DNA of 64,000 bases from Mercenaria mercenaria. Its lineage: Eukaryota > Mollusca > Bivalvia > Venerida > Veneridae. The translations under genes were made by a program, and so were the position numbers. Positions 12,199-23,293 of this stretch are shown here, piece after piece. The notes beneath the pieces are model-generated. The model ran no database searches. It was not told where the DNA came from and was given only the letters and a program-made list of their open reading frames with translations. The stretch is from NCBI RefSeq assembly GCF_021730395.1, contig NC_069362.1, positions 86,630,001 to 86,694,000 on the forward strand, read 5' to 3'. Numbering within the stretch: position 1 is the first letter of the stretch; each line of letters opens with the position of its first letter.

Positions 12199-13079
12199 AC
12201 AAGAGGGCCAACAATCCCTAGGTCACTAGCATGTGTAACACATCACAACAGTGTAAACATGTTTTACATAGTGATTTCATGGAGACAAACATTCTGACTG
12301 ATTTTCAAGTTGTGTGCAAAGCCATATGTCAAACACTTTACACAAAATATTAACTGGTATGAAAAACTTAACCCAGATTTCTAAGTTAAAAGGGGCCATA
12401 ATTCAGCCAAAATCCTTGATGGAGTTATGTACTCTTGCCTATAATTGGACATGGTGATGGTAAACAGGTGTTGAAAGTTTCAAAGCTTAATCTCACAAGA
12501 CTTTGTCAAAATATGAACCGGTACGAAAAACTTAACCTAGATTTCTAAGTCAAAAAGGGGCCATAATTCAGTCAAATTCCTTGATGAAGTTATGTTCTCT
12601 TGCCTATACCTGGGCATGGTGATGGTAAACAAGTGTTGAAACTTTCAAAGCTTTTGTCAAAATATGAACTGGTACGAAAAACTTAACCGTGATTTTTAAG
12701 TCGAAAGGGGCCATAATTCAGCCAAAATCCGTGATGGAGTCATGTACTCTTGCCTATAACTGGATATGGTGATGGTAAACAAGTGCTGAAAGTTTCAAAG
12801 CTTTATCTCAAAAGAATTTGTCAAAATACGAACTGGTACGAAAAACTTAACCATGTTCTAAGTCAAAAGGGGCCATAATTCAGCCAAAATCCTTGATGAA
12901 GTTATGTGCTCTTGGCTATAACTAGTCATGGTGATGGTAAACAATTGTTGAAAGTTTCAAAGCTTTATCTCAAAAGACTTTGTCAAAATGTGGACTGGTA
13001 TGAAAAACTTAACCAAGGTGTGACGCCGACGCCGTGATGAGTAGGATAGCTCTACTTATTCTTCAAATAGTCGAGCTAA
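12199..13079 (+). mobile_element. Helitron-like non-autonomous element with tandem core repeats
   Basis: It begins ACAAGAGGGCCAACAATCCC and ends with GACGCCGACGCC, an AT-rich imperfect hairpin and CGAGCTAA. The core holds about four tandem monomers of roughly 150 bp, each with AAAACTTAACC, AAAGGGGCCATAATTCAG and GGTGATGGTAAAC. Tandem cores plus a terminal hairpin and CTAA match the bivalve pearl/HINE type of non-autonomous Helitron. Confidence 0.65.
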
Positions 13080-13205
13080 AAATCAAATACAAAATGTGGT
13101 CTCTATCGTGTTAACAAGGATTTTGTGGACAGAAGACGGACGCCAACAGACAAAGACTGGTCACAATATCTAGCAATGAGCAGTTCATGAGCTAAAAATA
13201 TTACC

Positions 13206-13484
13206 ATTTGCAAGTAAATATTACAAACCGAAATCTGGATTTAAGCACACCAAATGACCGTTCAACAATATTTCTTGTTCTGGCATGTGCCGAGTTGTAC
13301 CTCTGTTGTTGGACATTGACTGGGTGCATAAAGGGTGTCATCAGCCAGTTCTTCAATTGCATAACCACTGTCACCAAGCAGCCAGCCATTGTTTCTTTGT
13401 TCTAACTCATTTGAGATGTTAGAGTTTGTTAGAATGAACGAGTCGTGGGTCGATCCTGGCCACCTGATAACAACATTTATGAAT
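13206..13484 (-). pseudogene. Harbinger transposase exon, frameshifted (HARBI1-like)
   Basis: The exon follows a good acceptor (TATTTTCAG). It encodes the C-terminal half of a DDE_Tnp_4 nuclease: RWPGSTHDSFIL (second Asp region), GDSGY, then WLMTPF, RYNSAHARTRNIVERSFGVL (catalytic Glu in VERSFG) and KSRFRF. The GDSGY and WLMTPF parts are in different frames, so a single-base indel lies at about 13355-13368. The exon with the first catalytic Asp was not found; a repeat begins at 13566. It faces the Myb-like gene, the usual arrangement of the two Harbinger genes, and probably belongs to the same decayed element. It is too degraded to be an active transposase. Confidence 0.75.
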
Positions 13485-13565
13485 CTGAAAATAAAAATAT
13501 TCATTGATTAAGCAGTATTTATCACATGTTTGACACCGCGAGAGTGTAATAAAACCATCATTTAA

Positions 13566-14440
13566 CAAGAGGGCCATGATGGCCCTATATCGCTCACCTG
13601 TTATCAATGCACTTGAGGACAAAAAGGTCCTCAGAAAAAATATCTAAGTCCAAAGGACAGGAACAACAAAGGAAAGAAATTTAACCAAAAAGAAAAAAAA
13701 ATCTTACAAGGTGCAGATATGTCAAAATACACCTAAAAATTGGAGGTACCATCCATGTTGTACCACAGAAAAGTGGTCTCGGTTTTTCCCTACGGCCAAT
13801 AATAAAAAAGTTACTAAAAATAAGCTATTTATGGTAACGTAAAATGGAAGTAATTAAAAAGAAAACTGTTGAAAGTGAACAAAAGAAGGATCTGCCAAAT
13901 AAATCTGTTAACCTAAATGAAATTTCAGATCAGTATCTTCATTAGTTACGGAGATATACCCATTTTAATTTGAAATAAAGGGAGGTAATTTGATATGAAA
14001 TCAGTCCATGGTTATCTACCCTGATTGGCTCAGTCCAACTAATGACAATAATGAAATTTCAAATAAGTCCTATAGGTACTTACTGATATAAATCCATTTT
14101 GACTATAATCAGGGGAGGTAATCAGATATAAAATAACCTACGATTGGATCTGATTTGTCATGGAATCCAAGATTTATTGTTGTTGAAGATATTTTGAAAG
14201 CCTGTGTAAAAAGAAACCATAAATGAAGTCTCTATATGGCTGCAAAAGCCAAAATAGCCAATTTTGGACCTTTCAGGGGCCATAACTCTGGCACTTTGGA
14301 ATTATGGCTCTTGAATTAATGAAAATACTGATGCCAGTGATACAGGTCTTGGTGCTTGGTTGACTCAGATACATTATGGAGAAGAAATGCCAATCTAGAT
14401 GATAAGGCAGTTGTGGGAGACATGCGCTGTTCTCAAAGGA
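13566..14440 (+). repeat. ACAAGAGGGCC-type dispersed repeat region
   Basis: It starts ACAAGAGGGCCATGATGGCC followed by CTATATCGCTCACCTG, a repeat head I know as abundant in bivalves. The body is non-coding. A related fragment in opposite orientation lies at about 21590-21650 (GAGCGATACAGGGCCATC). It ends where the tandem GalT duplication begins. Confidence 0.5.
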
Positions 14441-14984
14441 ACTCTAGTGGTTACTATTGACCTCAATGTGTTAATGAAATTTACATTCCGCATGTAACTT
14501 TATTGGCAGGCTTATTATATATGTAAATCTAATAGCATTTACCATTGATTAACAGTTATTTATGTCCTTTTTGTTTTGTTTCGAGTGAAAGTTTGTTTGC
14601 TATCTTCACATAATTACGAAAAAAGTAACAATATTGATGCCAAATGTATGTAATAGATGCATACTTCTTATACTGATAATATTTTAGAAGCGCTTCCAAC
14701 ATTCAAAGCATTGATTTGTCCAAATACTGGCCGTATTACCCAGTAGTATAATGTCTTTTTATACCAAAGGCCTTTAATAATAAAATACGTGTGTGATATA
14801 AATTTGTTCTGACATCGATAAATAAAGAGCCACTTGTAATTTTATTTCTACTTTTTGAATGTATTTGATGAATATTTGATTATTGGAAAATACACAAATA
14901 AAAAAAAAACACTTGAGAATATTGAAGATAACTTGAATTTAGTGTCAGTTCTGTAGACTAATACTATAATTCACTGGCTCAGGA

Positions 14985-15536
14985 AACAAATGCCAGGACA
15001 GAGAAGGACAGGAAACAAATGCCAGGACAGGGGACAAATGCCAGGACAGGGAACAAGTGCCAGGACAGGAAACAAATGCCAGGACAGGGAACAAATGCCA
15101 GGATAGGGAACAAGTGCCAGGACAGGAAACAAATGCCAGGACAGGTAACAAATGCCAGGACAGAGAACAAGTGCCAGGACTGGAAACAAGTGCCAGGACA
15201 GGGAACAAATGCCAGGACAGGGAACAAGTGCCAGGACAGGAAACAAATGCCAGGACAGAGAACAAGTGCCAGGACAGGGAACAAATGCCAGGACAGGGAA
15301 CAAGTGCCAGGACAGGAAACAAATGCCAGGACAGGGAACAAATGCCAGCACAGGGAACAAGTGACAGGAGAGAAACAAATGCCGGGACAGGGAACAAATG
15401 CCAGGACAGGGAAGGACAGGAAACAAATGCCAGGACAGGGAACAAATGCCAGGACAAGAAACAAATGCCAGGACAGGGAACAAATGCCAGGACAGGAAAC
15501 AAATGCCAGGACAGGGAACAAGTGCCAGGACAGGGA
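14985..15536. repeat. 19-bp minisatellite, about 28 units
   Basis: Unit GGAAACAAATGCCAGGACA, with variants at a few positions (G/A after GGGA or GGAA, AAAT or AAGT). The unit has no stop in any of the six frames, so long frames appear on both strands by chance of composition. I do not call it coding. The homologous place in unit 2 (52209-52225) holds one degenerate unit. Confidence 0.95.
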
Positions 15537-16661
15537 TCACTGTAGCTACCTTTACAACAATAAGGAAATGTTACCTTGATTATTCTCTAGTTAATTATCA
15601 TTCTTAGCATAGCCTTATATGTACTTTGGATTTGTTTTGTTTACTAGTATTAGGAATGGACCTTTTGTGTCGTGTTTCGTCAAGTATAAAACGAAAAAAA
15701 ACATTTCAAGTATCGGTGGCGTAAGTCAGTGAATTTATCAAATATAGATTTTCAATCATTTTTGGGTCTTTCATCCGGCGTAGTTTCTGAACATGGCTAA
15801 GCAGAATAAAATCTATAAGAACAATTCTTTGGAAGCCAGAATGCAACCAAGCAAAACAATAGCAGACTCGGTTTGATTGAGTCTGTTCATGATAGATAAT
15901 GGAAAGTGCAACCCCCCCCCCAGATAATGGAAAGTGCAACGCCTCCCTCTCTCCCCCCACCCCACCCCCTCTTACCCCGTATAGGCTCAAGCGAAATTCT
16001 ATGACACAGATTTATATGGACCCCGCCCCCACTCCAGGCTTAAGCGGAATTCTATTACACAAATATTATATAGACTCCATTATTCCAAAGGACTAGAAAA
16101 TATAATAGCACTGAAGCAAACGTTGACCTGATTACAACCGAAATTTCTTAAACTATTAAGTATTTTCTGGATAATTGCCTTGCCTGAAACATGCATTATA
16201 TGTTACAAAAATGTATGTTATCAAAATTACGTAATTATTATATAGTAAAACTATTGAACAAATGTCTAACTTGATGTTACCACAATATGACATTTATTGA
16301 ATTATTTATTGTGTTAGATTTGAGTCATTGATTCTTACATAATTACCGAATTCCATTGACAAGAAAATAAAATAAATAAATATACGAATGTCGGTCGGTA
16401 TCTTCTGCCTAGCTTGTTAAATGGCCATAGTTGAACTGTTTCACATTCGTACCTTATAATTTCGTATCCGAGAAAACAGTTAAACTCCTCTAGTGTTCAC
16501 AAATTTCAAAATGTTTCGGGGAAGGACCCTCCCATCACCACTGTCATTCAGACATGTTATAATATTTTCTAAAAGTAAGATGACCATTTTATTGAAAAAT
16601 GCTGTCAAACACATAGACAAAATGTAGGTAAGAGTATTTATGATAACGAAAAAAATCAGTT

Positions 16662-16896
16662 GAGCCGTGCCATGAGAAAATCAACATAGTGGGTTTGCGA
16701 CCAGCATGGATCCAGACCAGCCTGCGCATCCGCGCAGTCTGGTCAGGCTCCATGCTGTTCGCTTTTAAAGCCTATTGGAATTGAAGAAACTGTTAGCGAA
16801 CAGCATGGATCCTGACCAGACTGCGCGGATGCGCAGGCTGGTCTGGATCCATGCTGGTCGCACACCCACTATGTTGGTTTTCTCATGGCACGGCTC
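16662..16896. mobile_element. Palindromic MITE, GAGCCGTGCC family (copy 4, near consensus)
   Basis: The best-preserved copy: GAGCCGTGCCATGAGAAAA to TCTCATGGCACGGCTC. The internal CAGCATGGATCCTGACCAG core is present on both arms. AGTT borders both ends and may be the target duplication. Confidence 0.9.
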
Positions 16897-17899
16897 AGTT
16901 AGAATATAAACTTTTCTTTAGGTAAAAAGCAGTAAACACTTTTGAAGCGTCAGAATATGACAGAGCTAGAATTCTTTCTCTCAAAATACGCAAGAATCAG
17001 TCAGATTCATTCTCATTAATCAGAGGTTCGTCAGAATCACGAGACTAGGAACTAGGGTACACCTTTGGTATGCGAGAATGGTCAGGATTTAACGTTTAAA
17101 ATATAAAATAATTCCAGTGGAGGGCCTCTGTACACCCATCCTGCAGGTGGGGGGTACAGGTGTCCTGAGAATTTACAAAATAGATCAAATTAATAGAAAT
17201 TGTCTGTATTATCATATATACATTTGAAGACATTCACAGGCTCTGACTTCATAAATTTACGAATTAGCTCAAACTGATAAAAAATATCTATAACAGACAC
17301 ATGCTTGATTTTGTAAATTTACGAACAAAATTTTATATAGCCTACTTCAAAACACACATTAGTTAGAATTTCGTAAATTTACGAAGTTGTCTAAGAAAAC
17401 AGAAAGTAGCAAAAAAAAACTTGATTACACAAAATTTAAAAATCAGTCATTTTTTAAATATGAAAAAAACCAAAACATTTTCCAGACTTCTTATTAGTTT
17501 TTGCTATGAACAAGAAATTGAAGTATAACAATAATAATTTGAAAAAGAAAAAGAAAAAGCATTTTTTAGTTTCCTGTGAAAAAATCTAGCCTTCAAGTTC
17601 TGTAGAAAATTTTGTTTTGACTCCAAAGAAGCTCTTCCCTCCATTCCCCACCCCACCCTTGCCACAGAAACGCTTAACTTACATATACATTTCCACAGTC
17701 TATAAATAACCAAAGTACTCTGCGCTTTTTATGATACATCTGTTGGCGGTACTTTGATAGTAAATGCACAAACAAATATATGAATTATGTATATAGTAAA
17801 CATCTTTGTTTACGCTGTAAGTAAGAAGTTCTTATTATCGAATTGCTTAATTATTCATTTTCGCCGGTGATGAACCTGTAGACTGCATGAAAAAAGCCA

Positions 17900-17971
17900 G
17901 TATTTTACCTGTAATATGATACAGCGGCTCCATGTTGGTACCGAAATTCCCATAGACTGACGAGATAGAAG
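17900..17971 (+). other. Predicted untranslated first exon of GalT copy 1 (donor end)
   Basis: The region ending GATAGAAG|GTAAAA aligns with the region ending GGCAGAAG|GTAAGG at 54832 in unit 2, with a shared ACAGCG(G)CTCC just upstream. A matched donor at the same relative place, and an acceptor just before both coding exons, suggest an untranslated exon. The 5' edge is unknown. The predicted intron is 17972-19989. Confidence 0.4.
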
Positions 17972-18282
17972 GTAAAATTTTTAGTTTTGAGTCTGTTTAG
18001 TTTATGATACAGTGGATAAGTAATATTGTATGAGGATTTGTGTATTTACGCACTGCATATTTAGGATGTTTGTAGTTTTTTTTTATCTATGAGTAAATTG
18101 CATCGCGGAGTAAATATTTATGTCTGGCAAAATTGATGGAACTGTAGTACTATAGTGATGTTTTGTTGTAAAATGGACACCAGTTTTTTTCATCCATAAT
18201 TTGTGTTTTATTGTCAGTAATGTGGTTGCTCAGCAAAATGTAAGTATCAGTTATCATATTATCTCGACTAGGGAAAATGATA

Positions 18283-18385
18283 TTGATGTTGATTTTGTTG
18301 TTATTGTTGATGTTGATGATGATGATGTTGGTGTTGTTGTTGTTGATGCTATTGCTGCTGCTGCTGCTGCTGGTGATAACGATGA
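18283..18385. repeat. GTT/GAT/GCT trinucleotide repeat
   Basis: Runs of GTT, GAT and GCT triplets in the predicted intron of GalT copy 1. The open frame across it is a low-complexity artefact. Confidence 0.9.
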
Positions 18386-20030
18386 TGGTAGTAAATTGTT
18401 CAGATAAATGATTAAGGTCTATCTTTAGTTAGGCTTTAAACAGAGTTCCCAGTTGTCAGCGTGAATTTTGATATGTGAAACAGTATAATGAAAATGTGAG
18501 GTTTTTTTTAGTTAATTATTTTTTTTTATATGTTTTTATTTTGCCAAAATATGCCACTGACATTTTGGTAAGCATTGAAAATAGTGAAAAACTATACGCT
18601 GTTTTATCTGGATTGTGCTTATTTGAATCACCTTCGAGCCCGCTTCCTAGAAAAAAAAAACAGTCATTCGTTCCGAATATTTGTTTATACATGTATACGT
18701 AACATATAGTTAACATAAGTACAAAGGAAACTACATGATATGCCACAATCTGACACAAACTATTCAATTTTTCTTTATAATTCCACCAGTACTAGTGACG
18801 CGAGGGTTGTTGCTCATTTCATTTTCTCTCACGGACAAATTCAGTTATACCGAGTCTTGGGATCTTGTCAAACATTTTATTTACAATTGAAACAGCAGTT
18901 AAGTGGCCGTAAAAGGTCTTTGTCCGTACTTATACTAAGTGATGTTGTTATTTATAATCCTTTGAGATAAAGAAGTACATGTATAAGCCGGTGCTAGGGC
19001 CGTGCGAGGTGTTGCACATTTCATTTTCCTGATGATCTCAATTAAACAGAGTCTGCTATTATTTATCATGGACAATGATTGTGTGTTATGCTTCCAAAGG
19101 GCCCTGTTGTGGATTGTATAGGCGTCGAATTATTAAATCAGCCCGTAATTTTAAAATAAACCATTTTATATTTTCAAAATATCTAAATCGTGTTATATAA
19201 ATGCAACATAATAATGTCTAGAAAACTGAAATGATAAAACCCATGGTCTCTAAGACTGTTTTCAGTTAAAAGCACTGACCTGCAGAACGTACGACAAGAA
19301 GAAGAACATTTTTGGATATCAGAAAATTATTGCTTACTGACAGATGATATGTTATGGAAACACTTAAGAATTAGTTGTTTTTACTATTTTTTTCCCATTC
19401 AAAACTGAAAAGCGTTTGTAACAAGGTAAACTCGGGCATGACTTTTTTTCTTGATTTGTCATTTTTAGGATAGTTTAGAAACAAAAATAATATGACCGCT
19501 TCAATTTTAAAGAAAGTTTTTAGCCCAAATCTTGATGTCAGTGCCTTTAACGGAAGCAGCTTATGTGTCGCATAAAAATGTTCATTTTATCATTTGCACT
19601 GACAGTTAAGAACGAACATTTCATTTACGGAAAGCTGTGCACTGGAACATGTCAACTAAATGCAAAATTCAACAGAGGATCACAAAGCAAGGACTTACGT
19701 ATTCTAATGCACGCCTGTTAGCATGTCGTTTGAGGCAAAGTATTAACCTGCATGTTGTATGAAAGTTTATGTTTTATTTACCAGTACCCTTGTTTTCATT
19801 CAGTCCATTGATGTACACGTTCAATTTAAACTGTAGACATACTTTTACCTGTATTGCCATTTTTCACCTTCTTAATACAAATATATACACGCATTTTGAC
19901 ATTTAAAGCTTTGGTCACAAACTCAAACTATCTAGCTAAGATGAGGCATAATACAAGTAACTTGACTAATACAATTTGGTTGATTTCAGGTCACTAGAAT
20001 ATGAGATGCCGATCAAACATATGAGAAACA

Positions 20031-21353
20031 ATGAGAAGAACCATCCGTCTGTCCGTGTATATCACGCTTGTTTGGACAGTATGTGTTGTCTTATTTCTGG
20101 TAATAAGTTTTCCTGAAGCCTTCGACGAACACAAGACTAGTCATGGTTACAGTCGATCTGCTCTGGTTCTCCGGAAACGACGTCCAAATATAACTTTACC
20201 TACCCGGACAGGCAACAGCCCCAGTCTGGCATGGCTCAGAAATTTTCACCCTAAGGCAAGAAATCTTACCGCTTTAGAGGCTGAGCAACTAGACACTGTT
20301 GATACGAACGTAGATTATGTCGTCACAGAGACGGGAAAAGTTAAGGTATTAGTTGTTAATAGAACAATCAAAGCTGCAGGAAAGAAACCAGAAAAGGGAA
20401 AGGATACATACAACGAAAACTTGATTCAAACGTTACGTCTTAGGCGTGAAGACAATGAAAGGCGGTACTACACTCCGCGGAAAACTAAAGTCAATCCGAT
20501 AGATCACGAGTTTATTATAAACGGTGCTCAGATTTGTACAACAGATGCAAAATACATGACTATACTTGTCGCAGTTCCATCCATTCCAAGTCATTATTTT
20601 GTCAGGGATGCTATACGAAAAACGTATGGTTCATACTCTAAAAAGTCATTTCTGATAGAACATACCGCCATCGAAGTGACTGTCAGATTAATGTTTCTTG
20701 TTGGAAAGGACGGTGATATTAATACGGACAGAATTGTTCGGAACGAGAGTAGGGTATACGGTGATATCGTGCTTGCAGATTTTGTAGAATCATACAGAAA
20801 CTTGACAAGAAAAATGTTAATAGCTTTGAAATGGGTATCTATTTATTGTAGTGATGTTGATTTCTTAATGAAAGTGGATGAGGATGTGTTTGTAAACATT
20901 CCACAACTTGCCAAAAACCTCCACAGGCGGCCTTATGGTATTAAAGGTTCCGTGTACGGATATATAAACGTTCACTCATCAGTCCGCAGGAAAGGAAAGT
21001 GGGGGATATCAAAAGATGAATTCCCCTTAACAAATTATCCTAACTATGCATCGGGAAACTCTTATGTGATCTCTGGTAATATCATACCCCGGATGTACAT
21101 GATTTCTGAATATTTACCTTACATGCCAATAGAGGACGCATTCATCACTGGGTGCCTAGCGCGAATAGTCGAAGCTAAGGTTGTATCTGTACCAGGGTTC
21201 ACCTACTGGTTCGATCCAGAACCGGACCCTTGTCAGTTCGTCAGAGACAAAAGAATATCAGCTACGCATGTTACCACTACTGTTATGGAGAAACTTTGGA
21301 AAGCATGTAATTCTTATTCAGAAACATGTGTAAAATACAATTTTACAAAATAA
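20031..21353 (+). CDS. GT31 beta-1,3-galactosyltransferase-like protein, copy 1 (440 aa)
   Basis: Type II Golgi membrane glycosyltransferase of family GT31, expected to add Gal or GlcNAc in beta-1,3 linkage; the donor cannot be read from sequence. Residues 7-28 form the signal anchor after MRRTIR. A stem runs to about 165. The catalytic domain carries RDAIRKTYG (192-200), FLVG (222-225), YGDIVLADFVESYRNLT (243-259), the metal-binding DxD as VDEDVF (282-287), SGNSYVISG (341-349) and EDAF (368-371). Six NxS/T sites suit a lumenal domain. The start is fixed by a TGA eight codons into the upstream ATG frame. The whole protein is one exon after acceptor TTGATTTCAG at 19989. AATAAA occurs near 21835. 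A second copy, 17 residues different, lies at 58009-59331. The family call is sure; the exact enzyme is not. Confidence 0.93.
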   Translation: MRRTIRLSVYITLVWTVCVVLFLVISFPEAFDEHKTSHGYSRSALVLRKRRPNITLPTRTGNSPSLAWLRNFHPKARNLTALEAEQLDTVDTNVDYVVTETGKVKVLVVNRTIKAAGKKPEKGKDTYNENLIQTLRLRREDNERRYYTPRKTKVNPIDHEFIINGAQICTTDAKYMTILVAVPSIPSHYFVRDAIRKTYGSYSKKSFLIEHTAIEVTVRLMFLVGKDGDINTDRIVRNESRVYGDIVLADFVESYRNLTRKMLIALKWVSIYCSDVDFLMKVDEDVFVNIPQLAKNLHRRPYGIKGSVYGYINVHSSVRRKGKWGISKDEFPLTNYPNYASGNSYVISGNIIPRMYMISEYLPYMPIEDAFITGCLARIVEAKVVSVPGFTYWFDPEPDPCQFVRDKRISATHVTTTVMEKLWKACNSYSETCVKYNFTK

Positions 21354-21929
21354 TGTGATCAGGATCAGGAATTACCGCATTTGTCTTTCAAATTTACATT
21401 ATCTTAGATATTTATGTACTATAATGAACACCTTGTGTATTATTTTGCATTTACTTTGTTTAAAACCTGCTTGGCAGAAGCATTTTTGTTTGATGTCATT
21501 CGTTTAATCACATCACCGTACAGCGTTTGAAATTATATCTATAGCTATAGCAGTTTCAAAAGCGGAAGAAGCAATGCCACAGATATTAGGTTATCTGGGG
21601 TGAGAACCAGGTCCTTTGAGCGATACAGGGCCATCTGGGCACTCCTGTTTTATTTTAATATTGGTTTTATTTGGTGGCCTTTAAGATTAATTTTTTTTTT
21701 ACTTAATGAACTAAGTGCTTAGAGATATGTTATTTACAATGTATGTACTGTGACTTAATACTTCAAGTAAATGCTTTGCTTGAATATTATTTCTTGCAAA
21801 TGACTATTCACAAAATGTTCTTTGTTCTTGACCAATAAACATAATTCATTTCATAAATGTGTTGCAAATTTGCGTAATTTTTTTTGCTGAACATAATTAA
21901 TTTGCAATTGTAAAGACATGACGTTTATC

Positions 21930-21962
21930 TGCCTGCCTGCCTGCCTGTCTGTCTGTCTGTTG
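21930..21962. repeat. CTGC/CTGT microsatellite
   Basis: Consecutive CTGC units followed by CTGT units downstream of GalT copy 1. Confidence 0.9.
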
Positions 21963-22183
21963 TCTAAACAAAGGGACTGTCATGTAACTAATTAAGATTT
22001 CTACCCCAAAAGACCATTAAGATTTCTACCCCAAAAGACCATTAATTCAAAATCTCAAATAGTAATCTATGATAAAAACTGGTAGCGTAAAATTTTGTAA
22101 TGCATTTTAGCGAGTAGAGCAGACACCATCTGGATAACCATCTTAGTGATTCCGTTTCTACGATGCGTATATGGTTATTGTCC

Positions 22184-22650
22184 GGTTACTATTAGCCTCA
22201 ATGTGTTAATGGAATTTTCATTGCATATTGCTTTATTGACAACAAGAACTGCTGACTTATTACGTATGTAAATCATATTACCATTTACCTTTAATTAAAT
22301 ATTTATCTTTCCCCTTAAGATTTAGACATGGAGTAAAAGGTCTTCCTATCTACGCATACAGAAAAAGTAAAAAGAATTATGAATAAACAGCTGCAGATAT
22401 CTCACTTTAATTCTGATAATAATTATAACTATAGCTTTCAACATTTGAATCACTTATTACATCAAGAATAACGTCTGTTAGTTCATACCAAAGGCTATTT
22501 ACAACAACAACAACAAAAAACATGTGTACAAGTTAAAACTGTGAAAAAGCCGCTTTAAATGTCTTGTTCTGATTCTTGAACTTATTTGATAAATATTTGA
22601 TTTTAAGAAAGAGATATGGAATGTAAGTTATCCAGGTGGAAATAAGGCCT
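22184..22650 (+). repeat. Tandem segmental duplication, unit 2 (left piece)
   Basis: Matches 14450-14890: CCTCAATGTGTTAATG, TTATTACGTATGTAAATC, TTATTGACA and AATATTTGATT occur in the same order with indels. Similarity stops at about 22650, where transposon and other DNA begins. Unit 2 resumes near 52100. Confidence 0.6.
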
Positions 22651-22849
22651 TGACACTTGCAATGTTTGTATCAGTAGGCTGATGTTATAATTCCAACATC
22701 TGTCATTAATTCAAACAATGGCAGATAATAGTTGGTTATCTTCCCCTGCCAACCGACAGGTGGCGCCACTGTTCCCGGTCCATCAGAATCCCTTATCGAT
22801 TAGCATCATTCTGAGACAAATCAAAACAAACGTTCTTTACTTTTAAAAA

Positions 22850-22950
22850 ATGGAATCTAAGTTCGGATCATTTACAATTCCACAACTGAAGGCAGAATTG
22901 AAAAAAAGGGGTGCTAGACTTTCTGGACGTAAGAATGAATTGGTTGAAAG
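22850..22950 (+). CDS. SAP-domain exon of the transposon-encoded SWIM/YqaJ gene
   Basis: The ATG at 22850 begins a SAP DNA-binding motif (FTIPQLKAELKKRGARLSG, then RKNELVER). The exon ends at donor AG|GTACGT and joins, phase 2, to the acceptor TTTACAG at 23293, giving ...LVER then LVSYERNQ. The SAP helix pair is the usual N-terminus of the SWIM/YqaJ proteins found with THAP-DDE transposons. The two exons were joined by eye. Confidence 0.75.
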
Positions 22951-23293
22951 GTACGTACATTTCCCGTTATTTTAGAGAGAAAACAGATATTTTGAAAACG
23001 AAAGTAGAATGCCGCCGCGGCGAAAATGAACGCTGTCAACATTTATTTCGCGTATAATTTGCTATTTAGCGTATGTTTGATGAGTTAATTGTAGCTTTAT
23101 TTTATATTAGTCTAAATAAATGACCAGAAAATATATTTTCCTTTGTTTCTTGATATTTCTTTATTTCCAGACATTTTTATTTTACGTTGTTGTTCATACA
23201 TCTGTGAGTGGGTGGGGTTTGGTTTCAACGTTTTCATTACGAATTTATTTGTTCTGCCGTGTTATTTGTAATAGTTCCCTATTCTATTTACAG

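Larger units (their letters stand above)
14450..22183 (+). repeat. Tandem segmental duplication, unit 1
   Basis: The left edge GGTTACTATTGACCTCAATG matches the left edge of unit 2 at about 22180. Further along, 15510-15570, 15600-15810, 16270-16380, 17705-17990, 18830-19090 and 19970-21550 match, in the same order, 52270-52320, 53340-53530, 53800-53950, 54485-54850, 55030-55300 and 57950-59545. Non-coding matches are weak and full of indels; the GalT exon is nearly identical. The unit spans the GalT gene, its predicted first exon and upstream DNA. Confidence 0.7.

Noticed and set aside
13262-13504. An 80-codon independent gene
   Set aside because: It is the first half of the frameshifted Harbinger transposase exon, read past the frameshift.
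14945-15607. Several 160-190 codon frames on both strands, repetitive proteins
   Set aside because: They are compositional products of the stop-free 19-bp minisatellite. No splice sites, start context or conserved flanks support a gene.
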